From: an uncultured Chitinophagaceae bacterium
GTDB lineage: Bacteria > Bacteroidota > Bacteroidia > Chitinophagales > Chitinophagaceae
DNA: 64,000 bases
Reading direction: 5' to 3'
Assembly (NCBI GenBank): GCA_937981995.1
Contig: CALJNC010000021.1
Location: 1-64,000, forward strand
Made by a program: the position numbers and the translations under genes
Notes under the pieces: model-generated
Database searches by the model: none
Told to the model about the DNA's origin: nothing
The model's input: the letters and a program-made list of their open reading frames with translations, nothing else
Shown: in pieces, positions 54,167 through 62,003 of the stretch
Layout: every line of letters begins with the position of its first letter
Numbering within the stretch: position 1 is the stretch's first letter

Positions 54167-54952
54167 ATGATCGTTCAAGTAGAAAATCCAGTCCTAGAAG
54201 TTCATGATCTTACAGTGAGTTATGATAAAAATCCAGTACTCTGGAATGTCGATTTTAGTATACCCAAAGGAAAATTGGTTGGTATCATTGGCCCCAATGG
54301 AGCAGGTAAATCTACTATGCTAAAATCCGTAATGGGATTAGTAGATAAGCAAAGTGGTTATGTGAAAGTTTTTAATAAAGATTTAGATGAAGTACGAGAG
54401 CAAATTAGTTATGTACCACAGCGCGAATCAGTAGATTGGGATTTTCCGGCAAGTGTATTAGATGTAGTGCTTATGGGGCGTTATGGCAGGAGAGGTTTGT
54501 TTAAAAGAATAACCAAAGAAGATAAGGCAATTGCAATGGCTAGCTTGGAAAAAGTAAATATGCAGGACTATGCCAAGCGTCAAATTGCACAACTTTCAGG
54601 TGGGCAACAACAGCGTGTTTTTATTGCTCGTTCATTAGCGCAGCAGGCCAATTTATATTTAATGGATGAGCCTTTTGCGGGTGTAGATGCTTCGGCGGAG
54701 AGTTCAATTTTAAATCTCCTACAAGAAATGCGCGCAGAAGAAAAAACAATTATGGTGGTGCACCATGATTTACAATCAGCGTATGAATATTTTGATTGGG
54801 TGATATTACTTAATATGCGCTTAGTTGCTTCTGGTCCCAAAGAGGAAGTTTTTACACCAGAATTATTACAAGAAACCTACGGAGGAAAATTAACCTTGCT
54901 TGATAGTCTTTCTAATTTTATAAGACAAAAAGAATTTCCAATTAAAGGATAA
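54167..54952 (+). CDS. Metal ABC transporter ATP-binding protein (TroB/YtgB type)
   Basis: The ATPase of the importer, 261 residues. Walker A GPNGAGKST (about residues 43-51), Q-loop YVPQRESVDWDFP with the family-typical tryptophan, signature LSGGQQQRVFIARSL, Walker B LYLMDEPFAGVD and H-loop VVHHDL are all intact. The VDWDFP stretch is characteristic of Mn/Zn/Fe chelate-family ATPases. The last base of its stop is the first base of the next gene's ATG (TAATG), so translation is coupled to the permease-repressor fusion. Confidence 0.95.
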   Translation: MIVQVENPVLEVHDLTVSYDKNPVLWNVDFSIPKGKLVGIIGPNGAGKSTMLKSVMGLVDKQSGYVKVFNKDLDEVREQISYVPQRESVDWDFPASVLDVVLMGRYGRRGLFKRITKEDKAIAMASLEKVNMQDYAKRQIAQLSGGQQQRVFIARSLAQQANLYLMDEPFAGVDASAESSILNLLQEMRAEEKTIMVVHHDLQSAYEYFDWVILLNMRLVASGPKEEVFTPELLQETYGGKLTLLDSLSNFIRQKEFPIKG

Positions 54953-56256
54953 TGAGAGAGCTCCTAGAATTCTTGAGTTTATCCAATGCCAACGTTCGAT
55001 ACGTTGTACTAGGTGTTATGCTTTTAGGAGCGAGTACGGCCGTTGTTGGTACGTTTACTTTTCTTAGAAAAAAATCTTTGGTGGGAGATGCTGTAGCGCA
55101 CTCCGTTTTGCCAGGTATTTGTTTAGCGTTTATTTTCTCCCAGGTTAGGCATCCTTTGGTGTTGCTTTCGGGTGCATTTATAAGTGGTTGGTTAAGTATT
55201 TTAAGTATTGATTTTATAACAAAACAATCGCGCATAAAAGCCGATGCTGCTATTGCTATTGTACTTACTGTTTTCTTTGGGGTGGGTATTATGTTATTGA
55301 GTTATATTCAGTCTACAGGCAATGCAGCACAATCTGGCATTGATCATTTTTTGTTTGGTCAAGCTGCTGCTTTAGTAGGCAATGATGTAATCATGCTTGC
55401 TATTGTTTGTGCAGTTTTGGTGGTGGTAGTTTGGTTATTATTTAAGGAGTTTTCTATTCTAAGTTTTGATGCTGACTATGCACAGTCTCTTGGTTTGCCA
55501 GTAAGAAGTATTGAATTTGTTTTATCTACTTTAACCGTAATTGCCATTGCAGTAGGAATCCAAGCTGTGGGTGTAGTACTTATGGCAGCTATGCTTATAA
55601 CGCCCGCTGCGGCTGCTAGGTATTGGACCAATAGATTGTCTGTCATGCTTTTACTGGCAGCAATGTTTGGAGCTTTGTCCGGTTTTTTTGGAAGTTATAT
55701 TTCTTATTCAGCACCCAAAATGCCTACAGGGCCTTGGGTCATTATTGCAGTTACATTCATTGCTTTTATATCAATGACGTTTGCTCCTGAGCGTGGTTTC
55801 TTTTTTAAATGGTTGAGTAAAAAAAGAAAGGTAAATACAACAATGGATGAAAATATTTTGAAAATATTTTTTCACCTCGGAGAGAAAGAAGGAGATGCCT
55901 TGACATCAAGAAAAATTGCACAATTGCAAGCGCGTAGATATTTTGAAGAATCAAAAATGCAAGCAAGTTTAAAACGATTGTGCCGTGATGGTAAAGTAGA
56001 AGAAGATGAGCATGGTTGGAAGCTTACAAAAGTTGGAGTGATAGAATCAAAGCGTATTGCCAAGTTGCATAGATTGTGGGAGATGTATATGAGTAAATTC
56101 CTTAAAATTCCTGCAGATCATGTGCATGAAGGAGCCGAGAGTTTGGAGCATTTTTTTACACCTGAGTTAGAAGAAATGCTTGAGCAAGAACTTGATTTCC
56201 CTGAAACGGACCCACACGATAAACCAATCCCTTACACTAAAACTTCAGTCTCATGA
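54952..56256 (+). CDS. Metal ABC permease fused to a DtxR/MntR-type repressor (YtgCR-like)
   Basis: A two-part protein of 434 residues. Residues 1-285 are an ABC-3 family permease with about eight helices (KKSLVGDAVAHSVLPGICLAF, DADYAQSLGLPVRSIEF, GVVLMAAMLITPAAAARYW). After a basic linker (about 286-297), residues 298-434 form a complete DtxR/MntR-like unit: winged helix (about 300-362) and metal/dimerisation domain with His373, Glu377, His392, Glu396, Glu399 and His400. Glu at the position of DtxR Cys102 is as in Mn-type MntR. The layout equals chlamydial YtgCR, whose repressor half is released by cleavage. An in-frame ATG at 55843 begins exactly at the repressor domain. It overlaps the next permease gene by 4 bases (ATGA). 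Confidence 0.9.
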   Translation: MRELLEFLSLSNANVRYVVLGVMLLGASTAVVGTFTFLRKKSLVGDAVAHSVLPGICLAFIFSQVRHPLVLLSGAFISGWLSILSIDFITKQSRIKADAAIAIVLTVFFGVGIMLLSYIQSTGNAAQSGIDHFLFGQAAALVGNDVIMLAIVCAVLVVVVWLLFKEFSILSFDADYAQSLGLPVRSIEFVLSTLTVIAIAVGIQAVGVVLMAAMLITPAAAARYWTNRLSVMLLLAAMFGALSGFFGSYISYSAPKMPTGPWVIIAVTFIAFISMTFAPERGFFFKWLSKKRKVNTTMDENILKIFFHLGEKEGDALTSRKIAQLQARRYFEESKMQASLKRLCRDGKVEEDEHGWKLTKVGVIESKRIAKLHRLWEMYMSKFLKIPADHVHEGAESLEHFFTPELEEMLEQELDFPETDPHDKPIPYTKTSVS

Positions 56257-57128
56257 GTTATTCATTCTGGATAATATTGACGGGTGCGTTGGTAGCAAGT
56301 TCGTGCGCATTGCTCGGCTGTTTTTTAGTACTACGCAAAATGTCTATGATAGGAGATGCTATTTCTCATGCAGTATTGCCAGGCATAGTTATTGCTTTTT
56401 TAATTAGCGGATCGCGTAGTTCATTGCCTATGCTTATAGGTGCAGCTTTAGTAGGAGTGTTCACTACCTTTTTGATTGAGTTTATAAGTAAAAAGGCTAA
56501 GATGCAAAACGACGCGGCTATTGGTTTAGTTTTTACATTTCTATTTGCTGTAGGAATTATTATGCTCACATTATTTGCCGATAAAATGGATCTTGATGCC
56601 GATTGTGTATTGCATGGTGAGATTTTGTTTATTCCATTGGATATTTTGACTACAGGTACATTTGTAGATATTGTACCCCGCAAAATTTGGATTTTATTTA
56701 TCGTATTTATAATAGTAATCATTGCGTTACGTATAGGGTACAAAGGGTTTTTAATAACCACTTTTGATCCTTCGTATGCGGTTTCGGTAGGTATATCTGC
56801 TGTGTTATGGCATTATGTTTTAATGACCTTAGTATCCTTGGTAACGGTAGTTTCATTTGAATCGGTAGGAGCAATTTTAGTGGTTGCTTTTTTGGTTGTG
56901 CCAGCAGCCTCAGCTTATTTGCTGACGGATAATTTGGTGCGCATGCTTTTAATTGCGGTTGGTGTTGGAGTGTTATCTTCTATATTAGGATACTTTTTAG
57001 CTAAGTGGTTGGATAGCTCAATCCCTGGTTCTATGACAGCCACGCTGGGTATATTGTTTTTGATTTCGTTTTTGCTAGCGCCAAAGTATGGTTTGCTGCC
57101 AAGGAAGTTACTACGTAAGAAAGCTTAG
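56253..57128 (+). CDS. Second metal ABC transporter permease (TroD/YtgD type)
   Basis: An ABC-3 family permease of 291 residues without any fused domain. About eight helices are visible; family motifs include LRKMSMIGDAISHAVLPGIVIAFL, AKMQNDAAIGLVFTFLFAVGII, DADCVLHGEILF, DPSYAVSVGISAVLWHYVLM and VVAFLVVPAASAYLLTD. It pairs with the permease half of the fusion to form the membrane channel. Its start overlaps the fusion gene and its stop overlaps the convergent aquaporin gene by 4 bases (TTAG). Confidence 0.94.
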   Translation: MSYSFWIILTGALVASSCALLGCFLVLRKMSMIGDAISHAVLPGIVIAFLISGSRSSLPMLIGAALVGVFTTFLIEFISKKAKMQNDAAIGLVFTFLFAVGIIMLTLFADKMDLDADCVLHGEILFIPLDILTTGTFVDIVPRKIWILFIVFIIVIIALRIGYKGFLITTFDPSYAVSVGISAVLWHYVLMTLVSLVTVVSFESVGAILVVAFLVVPAASAYLLTDNLVRMLLIAVGVGVLSSILGYFLAKWLDSSIPGSMTATLGILFLISFLLAPKYGLLPRKLLRKKA

Positions 57129-57772
57129 GATTTCTTCTTCTTATTAAAATAAATCCAAAGACTAGTAGCTAACATCATTCCTAAAATTGTAGAAACAATA
57201 TAGGCCCAAAGATGAGTGATATTTCCAGAGATTATGGCAGGTCCTATTGATCGAGCAGGATTCATAGAAGCGCCACAAATTGGTCCTGCAAAAAAAGCTT
57301 CTAAACCAACTACGGCTCCTACTACAAGTGCTGTAAGCTTTTTAGTTTTTTCATTTTGACTTATTAAAAGTATAGCAAGCATTAGCATGAAACTTAGAAA
57401 AAATTCTAAGACAAAACTTTCTTGCCAGGATCCTGAAGGTAAACTTGCGCCAAGTTTTTTACTTGAAGGAAATATTAGTTGCAATACAACAGAAGCTAGT
57501 ATGGCACCAACTAATTGTGCCAGTATATAAGGTATAAGTAATTTTTTATTAAATAAATTGGTCATTGAAAATCCAATACTAACTGCAGGATTTATATGCG
57601 CACCAGACGTGCTGCCAAATGCATAAATCATAGCTGTTACAATTAAGCCCCAAGTTGCAGCAATACTAGCATGACTTATTGAACCAGGAGCTACTTCGCC
57701 TATAATCATAGCCCCCGTACCAAAAAAAACAAGAGCAAACGTGCCAATGAATTCAGCTAAAAATTTTTTCAT
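57125..57772 (-). CDS. Aquaporin family channel (MIP)
   Basis: A six-helix channel of 215 residues. Both NPA boxes are present: GAHINPAVSIGF and GASMNPARSIGPAI. The N-terminus is AEFIGTFALVFFGTGAMI. Residues around the pore filter (FAGPICGASMNPARS with its conserved Arg) fit a water channel at least as well as a glycerol facilitator, and no glycerol genes are near. Its tail overlaps the metal permease gene by 4 bases. Confidence 0.94.
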   Translation of the reverse strand: MKKFLAEFIGTFALVFFGTGAMIIGEVAPGSISHASIAATWGLIVTAMIYAFGSTSGAHINPAVSIGFSMTNLFNKKLLIPYILAQLVGAILASVVLQLIFPSSKKLGASLPSGSWQESFVLEFFLSFMLMLAILLISQNEKTKKLTALVVGAVVGLEAFFAGPICGASMNPARSIGPAIISGNITHLWAYIVSTILGMMLATSLWIYFNKKKKS

Positions 57773-57812
57773 TTAATAATAAATGTGTCTAAACGAAATA
57801 ACTTCTAACGGA

Positions 57813-58151
57813 TTAATACATTAATTGCTTCTTAGACTTGTTTCTCCATCCAGCCTGAGATTCGTATTTTACAAAGAATATTTTAAGATCGGCTTGTGAC
57901 TCATAGTCTACAAAGTAGATTTTCTTGTTAGCCTGAGATTCGTATTTTACGAAGAACCAATCACCATTATTTCCTCTAGCGTTAGATTCATATTTCTGTT
58001 TGTGTACTTTTAAATCTGCTTGAGATTCATATTTAACTACATACACTTTTACATCGGCCTGGGATTGATATTTTACGGAATATACCTTTTGTGCGTTCGC
58101 GCTAAAACAAAACAAAAATGAAAGAGTAAGAAGAATAACAAGACGTTTCAT
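57813..58151 (-). CDS. Secreted DUF6150 protein made of KYESQA repeats
   Basis: A 112-residue exported protein: signal peptide of 20-21 residues (LLTLSFLFCFSANAQ) followed almost entirely by tandem ~13-residue repeats, six copies of K-(I/V)-(Y/F)-x-V-(K/D)-Y-(E/Q)-S-(Q/N)-A. The third repeat has an insertion (RGNNGDW). The alternating pattern predicts a beta-strand per repeat, perhaps a short solenoid. The family is known only as DUF6150; function unknown. It is 40 bases upstream of the aquaporin gene on the same strand. Confidence 0.88.
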   Translation of the reverse strand: MKRLVILLTLSFLFCFSANAQKVYSVKYQSQADVKVYVVKYESQADLKVHKQKYESNARGNNGDWFFVKYESQANKKIYFVDYESQADLKIFFVKYESQAGWRNKSKKQLMY

Positions 58152-58251
58152 GCATTAAATATAAAGTTTTATTAGATATTGTTTGGTTTCGGTGTTCAAT
58201 TCTCATGTAATATCTTACGAAAATTTACCCATGGCTAATTGCTTTGTGCAA

Positions 58252-58259
58252 TACCTTTG
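58252..58259 (+). promoter_or_regulatory. -7 box of the YdjM-like hydrolase gene
   Basis: TACCTTTG, an exact TAnnTTTG match ending 9 bases before the ATG at 58269. It lies inside the longer reading that begins at 58239, which argues for the shorter start. Confidence 0.5.
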
Positions 58260-58268
58260 CGCCCTGAT

Positions 58269-59480
58269 ATGGATTCATTAGCTCAAATTGTTTTAGGTGC
58301 TGCAGTAGGTGAGGCGGTCTTAGGTAAAAAGATTGGTAATCGTGCCATGCTTTGGGGTGCCATTGGCGGTACGATTCCTGATTTAGATGTTTTGGGCGGA
58401 ATGTTTTTAAACGATTTGGATAATTTGGCTTTTCATAGAGGTTTTAGTCATTCAATATTTTTTGGAATTATTGGAGCATTTGTTTTTGGTTGGCTGGTTC
58501 ACTGGCAATATAAAAGTAAGTATCATAAAGAGATTGCTGTTGTTAGTAAAGTTTTTGGATTTGGATTAGTTGTTGCCGCATTAAATTTTATGCTTCGCAT
58601 TTTCTTTCCGGGCAACTATATACCATTAATTATAATTTCGATCGTTTTGCTTGCATTGCTAATTTTACATTTTAAAGTTCGTTATTACTCAGGTAGATGG
58701 ACAGCGCCCGATGCTACTGCAAAAAATTGGAGTTGGCTCATGTTTTGGTCATTGTTTACGCATCCATTGTTAGACTGTTTTACTACTTATGGTACCCAAC
58801 TTTTTAATCCAATCTCTGATTATCGGGTGGCATTTAATACGGTTTCAGTTATGGATTTTACATATACCTTGCCCTTTCTGATTTGTGTTGTAGTAGCTGC
58901 TTGCCTTATAAGAGGTAGTAGGATTAGAAGGAATTGGAATGTAGCAGGGCTAATTATAAGTTGCGCGTTTTTGTTATTTACAGTTTTTAATAAATTTTAT
59001 ATTGATAATCAATTTGAAAAGGCATTTACTAAGCAAGAGATTCCAGTTGAGCGTTTTACTTCTAGTCCTACGATATTAAATAACGTATTGTGGAGTGCCA
59101 CTTTGGAAACAGATAGTTTATTTTACTTAGGTCAATACTCTTGGTTTGATGAAGTGCCTATTGCTTTTAATCCGGTTCAAAAAGGCCATGACTTAATTGA
59201 TAATTTGGACTCCGATCCTACATTAAAAACATTGCGTTGGTTTAGTAAAGATTATTTCTGTCTTATGGATATTGATAGTGCCATTCAATACAATGATTTA
59301 CGCTTTGGAACTTTTTATGGGAAGGGCGATACGCCAGATGATTATATTTTTAATTTTCATTTAAGAAAACTAGCCATTGGGATTTATGAAATGAAAAATG
59401 GCAGACAAGGGCCAAAGAAAGGAGGAGCTAGTAGTTTATTTGGAGATTTAATGGGTCGTATAGCTGGGCTTAAAAAATAA
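58269..59480 (+). CDS. Membrane-bound metal-dependent hydrolase (YdjM/YfhO-like)
   Basis: An inner-membrane protein of 403 residues from ATG 58269. The N-terminal half carries the family motifs GAAVGEAVLGKKIGNRAMLWGAIGGTIPDLDVLG (read in parts), NLAFHRGFSHSIFFG and FTHPLLDCFTTYGTQLFNP, whose His and Asp residues probably bind metal, among about five helices. The C-terminal half (about 245-395) is a soluble extracytoplasmic domain. The substrate is unknown; relatives are annotated as LexA-binding inner-membrane hydrolases. Confidence 0.88.
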   Translation: MDSLAQIVLGAAVGEAVLGKKIGNRAMLWGAIGGTIPDLDVLGGMFLNDLDNLAFHRGFSHSIFFGIIGAFVFGWLVHWQYKSKYHKEIAVVSKVFGFGLVVAALNFMLRIFFPGNYIPLIIISIVLLALLILHFKVRYYSGRWTAPDATAKNWSWLMFWSLFTHPLLDCFTTYGTQLFNPISDYRVAFNTVSVMDFTYTLPFLICVVVAACLIRGSRIRRNWNVAGLIISCAFLLFTVFNKFYIDNQFEKAFTKQEIPVERFTSSPTILNNVLWSATLETDSLFYLGQYSWFDEVPIAFNPVQKGHDLIDNLDSDPTLKTLRWFSKDYFCLMDIDSAIQYNDLRFGTFYGKGDTPDDYIFNFHLRKLAIGIYEMKNGRQGPKKGGASSLFGDLMGRIAGLKK

Positions 59481-59515
59481 TTTTTAATTCGGCTAATGTA
59501 ATTTATCTTAGGGCT

Positions 59516-59755
59516 ATGGATAAAGCTAAATGTGCTGCTAAAGAGCCTAAATGTTTAAAGGCTGTAAAAGATAAAAACTATGCTTATTGTACTTGTGGTT
59601 TAAGTGCAAATCAACCGCTTTGTGACGGGGCTCATAAGGGTACGGAATTTTCACCTAAGATTTTTAAATTAGAAGAGGATAAGGATGTGTGGCTTTGCCA
59701 ATGTAAGCAAACCAAAAATCCACCTTACTGCGATGGCAGTCATAAAAGTCTGTAA
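59516..59755 (+). CDS. Tandem CDGSH iron-sulfur protein
   Basis: A 79-residue protein with two CDGSH motifs: CTCGLSANQPLCDGAH (about residues 29-44) and CQCKQTKNPPYCDGSH (about 61-76). Each Cys3-His set would bind one redox-active, labile 2Fe-2S cluster. There is no membrane anchor, so it is likely cytoplasmic. It follows the hydrolase gene by 35 bases and converges on the alpha/beta hydrolase with a 4-base gap. Its partner is unknown, but two neighbouring proteins are redox or iron proteins. Confidence 0.95.
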   Translation: MDKAKCAAKEPKCLKAVKDKNYAYCTCGLSANQPLCDGAHKGTEFSPKIFKLEEDKDVWLCQCKQTKNPPYCDGSHKSL

Positions 59756-59759
59756 ATAA

Positions 59760-60584
59760 TTATTTGCTTTTTAAGGAAATGAATTGTTTGATGAATTCAG
59801 CAGTTTTTATTGGTTGTGTTAATCCTAGCCAATGGCTAGCGCCTTCCATTTTTTGAAGCTGAGCTGTTTTTACAAGATCAAGTAATCGGTGGGCGTGGTC
59901 AATGTCAAAGTGCTTATTTTCTTTGGACCAAATAATTAAAACCGGACAGGTAATTTGCGCGTAATACTTAGGTAGTTTGGGTAGTTGTGCTTGGTAACCA
60001 AAGCACATTCTTGAAATGTATTCTCTTACTTTTTTCTTTTTAAAATCTGCCCAAAAAACTTTTTTTATCTCAGGGTTCAATGGATTCTTTTTAGCTAAAA
60101 AAGTTCCTAATGCTCGTTTAAATACTATGCGAGGTAGGTAGTTAAGAAAAAAACGATTCAGCTTTAAGTTTCTAAGGTATTTTATTTCCCAAGATGTTTT
60201 CGCATCATGAATTAATAATGAATTCATTACAGTTGCAGATACTATTCTTTTTGGGTAGGATGCAGCACAAACAAGTGCAGGTTGGCCTCCCATATCATGG
60301 CCTACAAGATGAGCTTTTTTTATTTTAAAAGCATCCATGATTTTTACTATTCTATCGGCCATTACTTTTGGTGTGGAGCCTCCTTTCCAAACTTGACTGC
60401 CGCCCATGCCGGGCCAATCAAAAGTCAATACTTTAAATTGTTTAGACATAGCTTGCATTAATGGAATCCATACCAAATGATTCTCAGGATAACCATGTAA
60501 GAAAATAATGCAGTCTCCTGATCCAAAATGAGTGTATCTCAATTCATTCCCATTAGGCAATATTTTAGTTTGTACATTATCCAT
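59760..60584 (-). CDS. Alpha/beta hydrolase with Asp nucleophile (epoxide hydrolase/dehalogenase-like)
   Basis: A 274-residue alpha/beta hydrolase: oxyanion motif LHGYPENHLVW (residues 29-39), DWPGMGGS, nucleophile elbow VGHDMGGQPA with Asp97 in place of serine, and the C-terminal catalytic His in EGASHWLGL. An Asp nucleophile points to epoxide hydrolases or haloalkane/haloacetate dehalogenases rather than esterases. A cap domain lies between (about 125-195). It overlaps the upstream CrtI-like gene by 8 bases, so both probably act in one pathway. Confidence 0.9.
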   Translation of the reverse strand: MDNVQTKILPNGNELRYTHFGSGDCIIFLHGYPENHLVWIPLMQAMSKQFKVLTFDWPGMGGSQVWKGGSTPKVMADRIVKIMDAFKIKKAHLVGHDMGGQPALVCAASYPKRIVSATVMNSLLIHDAKTSWEIKYLRNLKLNRFFLNYLPRIVFKRALGTFLAKKNPLNPEIKKVFWADFKKKKVREYISRMCFGYQAQLPKLPKYYAQITCPVLIIWSKENKHFDIDHAHRLLDLVKTAQLQKMEGASHWLGLTQPIKTAEFIKQFISLKSK

Positions 60585-61968
60585 GGTATTTATCTATCAA
60601 GTTAGATGATAAGACACCTGATATTGCAGCAAAGCTAACCCATTGCCCAGGGTGAGTAGAGCTACCACAGAAGTATAAATTATCCATATACTTGCTTTTG
60701 TGTGGCATACGTCCTTTGCGCATAAATTCTGCCGTCATTACTGGGTTCATACTATTGTTATGCAAATGAAATTTGCTACCCCAATCGTACGTAGTGCGTT
60801 TATGAATTATTTTAAAGTCATCAATATTTTCTTGCCACCATGGAGAGTCTATTTGTTCATTTATAAGTGCAAGTTGTTCTGACTCGCTCATTTTTTTTGC
60901 CTGCTCATAATCAAGCGGAGCAACCAATCTTGCTTGATGAAAACCGTTGATTGTTTCAATATTTCCAGGATTGGCAAAAGCAATTGTGCTTAATGATTTA
61001 TGCGTGGTGCAAAATTTTAAATAAGGCGCCGGTGCTTTCTTTTTTGATTTTACCTGAAGGTAGGCTGCAATACCTGGAGATTGAAGCGGTAATTTTTTGA
61101 TGTATCGCTTATACGAGGCAGGGATTGTATCTTCCATTAGTTGATAGGCTGCAATCGCACTCATGTTGCACAGAAGTATATCGCAACTTATGTTTTCTTT
61201 TTTATCGGTAGATACACCTACTATCTTTTTATTTGTTTTTTTGATTCCTGTAAGACGTGTGTTATACAAGATAGGAATGTCCATTGCGCTAACTTTATCG
61301 GCCAATGCTTTTGGTACGGCTCCCATTCCTTCTTTTGGGTAATAAGCACCTTGACCGTGTATAAGTGATGGTACTAATGACATAGGAGCTGGCGCCTTTT
61401 TCATTGTTTGGGCGGCTACTTGTGTCCAAATTCCAATTGCTTTTCCTAGCTCAGTATTGATATCATATTTTTTTAAAACTCCTGCTAAATTGTTAAGCAT
61501 AAAAGGAATAAGGCTAAAGTTTCCTTTTTTAATAATGTCTAATGGTCCGGGTTTGGATTTGTACGTATGAGGTGTAAGCTTTTGATGGGTGTTTGTGGTA
61601 GCCTTGACAAAATTAATATATTTCTTTCCTTGTCCAGTCCATTGATTTTCAAATTGAGCTGCTGTTGTTTTTAAGTCATGCGAAAAATTTATTTTATCAT
61701 CAACCGTATATACATTTTGTAGTTTTAGTAAAGGAACGTTTTCTTGCAAGGGAAGGTTTAGTTTTTCAAAAGCCCAGGCAAGTCCGGGTTGATCAAGTAA
61801 AATATAAGGTCCTGCATCAAAATGGTGTCCGTTAATTACTTCAGTACGGGCTAGGCCACCTAGCTTGCTGCTTGCCTCTATTATAGTTACATCGTATCCT
61901 TTTTGTTTTAAATTAATAGCTGCTGCTAAACCGCCCATTCCTGCTCCCGCAATAATTATATGCTTCAT
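60577..61968 (-). CDS. FAD-dependent oxidoreductase of the phytoene desaturase (CrtI/CrtISO) family
   Basis: A 463-residue flavoprotein. The FAD-binding N-terminus is IIIAGAGMGGLAAAINLKQKGYDVTIIEASSKLGGLARTE (read in parts), followed by FDAGPYILLDQPG. The C-terminal FAD motif is NLYFCGSSTHPGQWVSFAAISGVLSS, matching the GTHPGxG motif of carotenoid desaturases and isomerases. No phytoene synthase or other carotenoid gene is in the window, so the substrate is unknown. It is translationally coupled to the alpha/beta hydrolase and divergent from the diiron/DUF362 gene with only 35 bases between. Confidence 0.9.
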   Translation of the reverse strand: MKHIIIAGAGMGGLAAAINLKQKGYDVTIIEASSKLGGLARTEVINGHHFDAGPYILLDQPGLAWAFEKLNLPLQENVPLLKLQNVYTVDDKINFSHDLKTTAAQFENQWTGQGKKYINFVKATTNTHQKLTPHTYKSKPGPLDIIKKGNFSLIPFMLNNLAGVLKKYDINTELGKAIGIWTQVAAQTMKKAPAPMSLVPSLIHGQGAYYPKEGMGAVPKALADKVSAMDIPILYNTRLTGIKKTNKKIVGVSTDKKENISCDILLCNMSAIAAYQLMEDTIPASYKRYIKKLPLQSPGIAAYLQVKSKKKAPAPYLKFCTTHKSLSTIAFANPGNIETINGFHQARLVAPLDYEQAKKMSESEQLALINEQIDSPWWQENIDDFKIIHKRTTYDWGSKFHLHNNSMNPVMTAEFMRKGRMPHKSKYMDNLYFCGSSTHPGQWVSFAAISGVLSSNLIDKYHG

Positions 61969-62003
61969 AGTGTATCTTTAGGCCTTATAAATAAATACTA
62001 ATC

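Noticed and set aside
56366-56761. 131-residue minus-strand ORF opposite the second metal permease
   Set aside because: Antisense shadow of a membrane protein gene; no independent signals.
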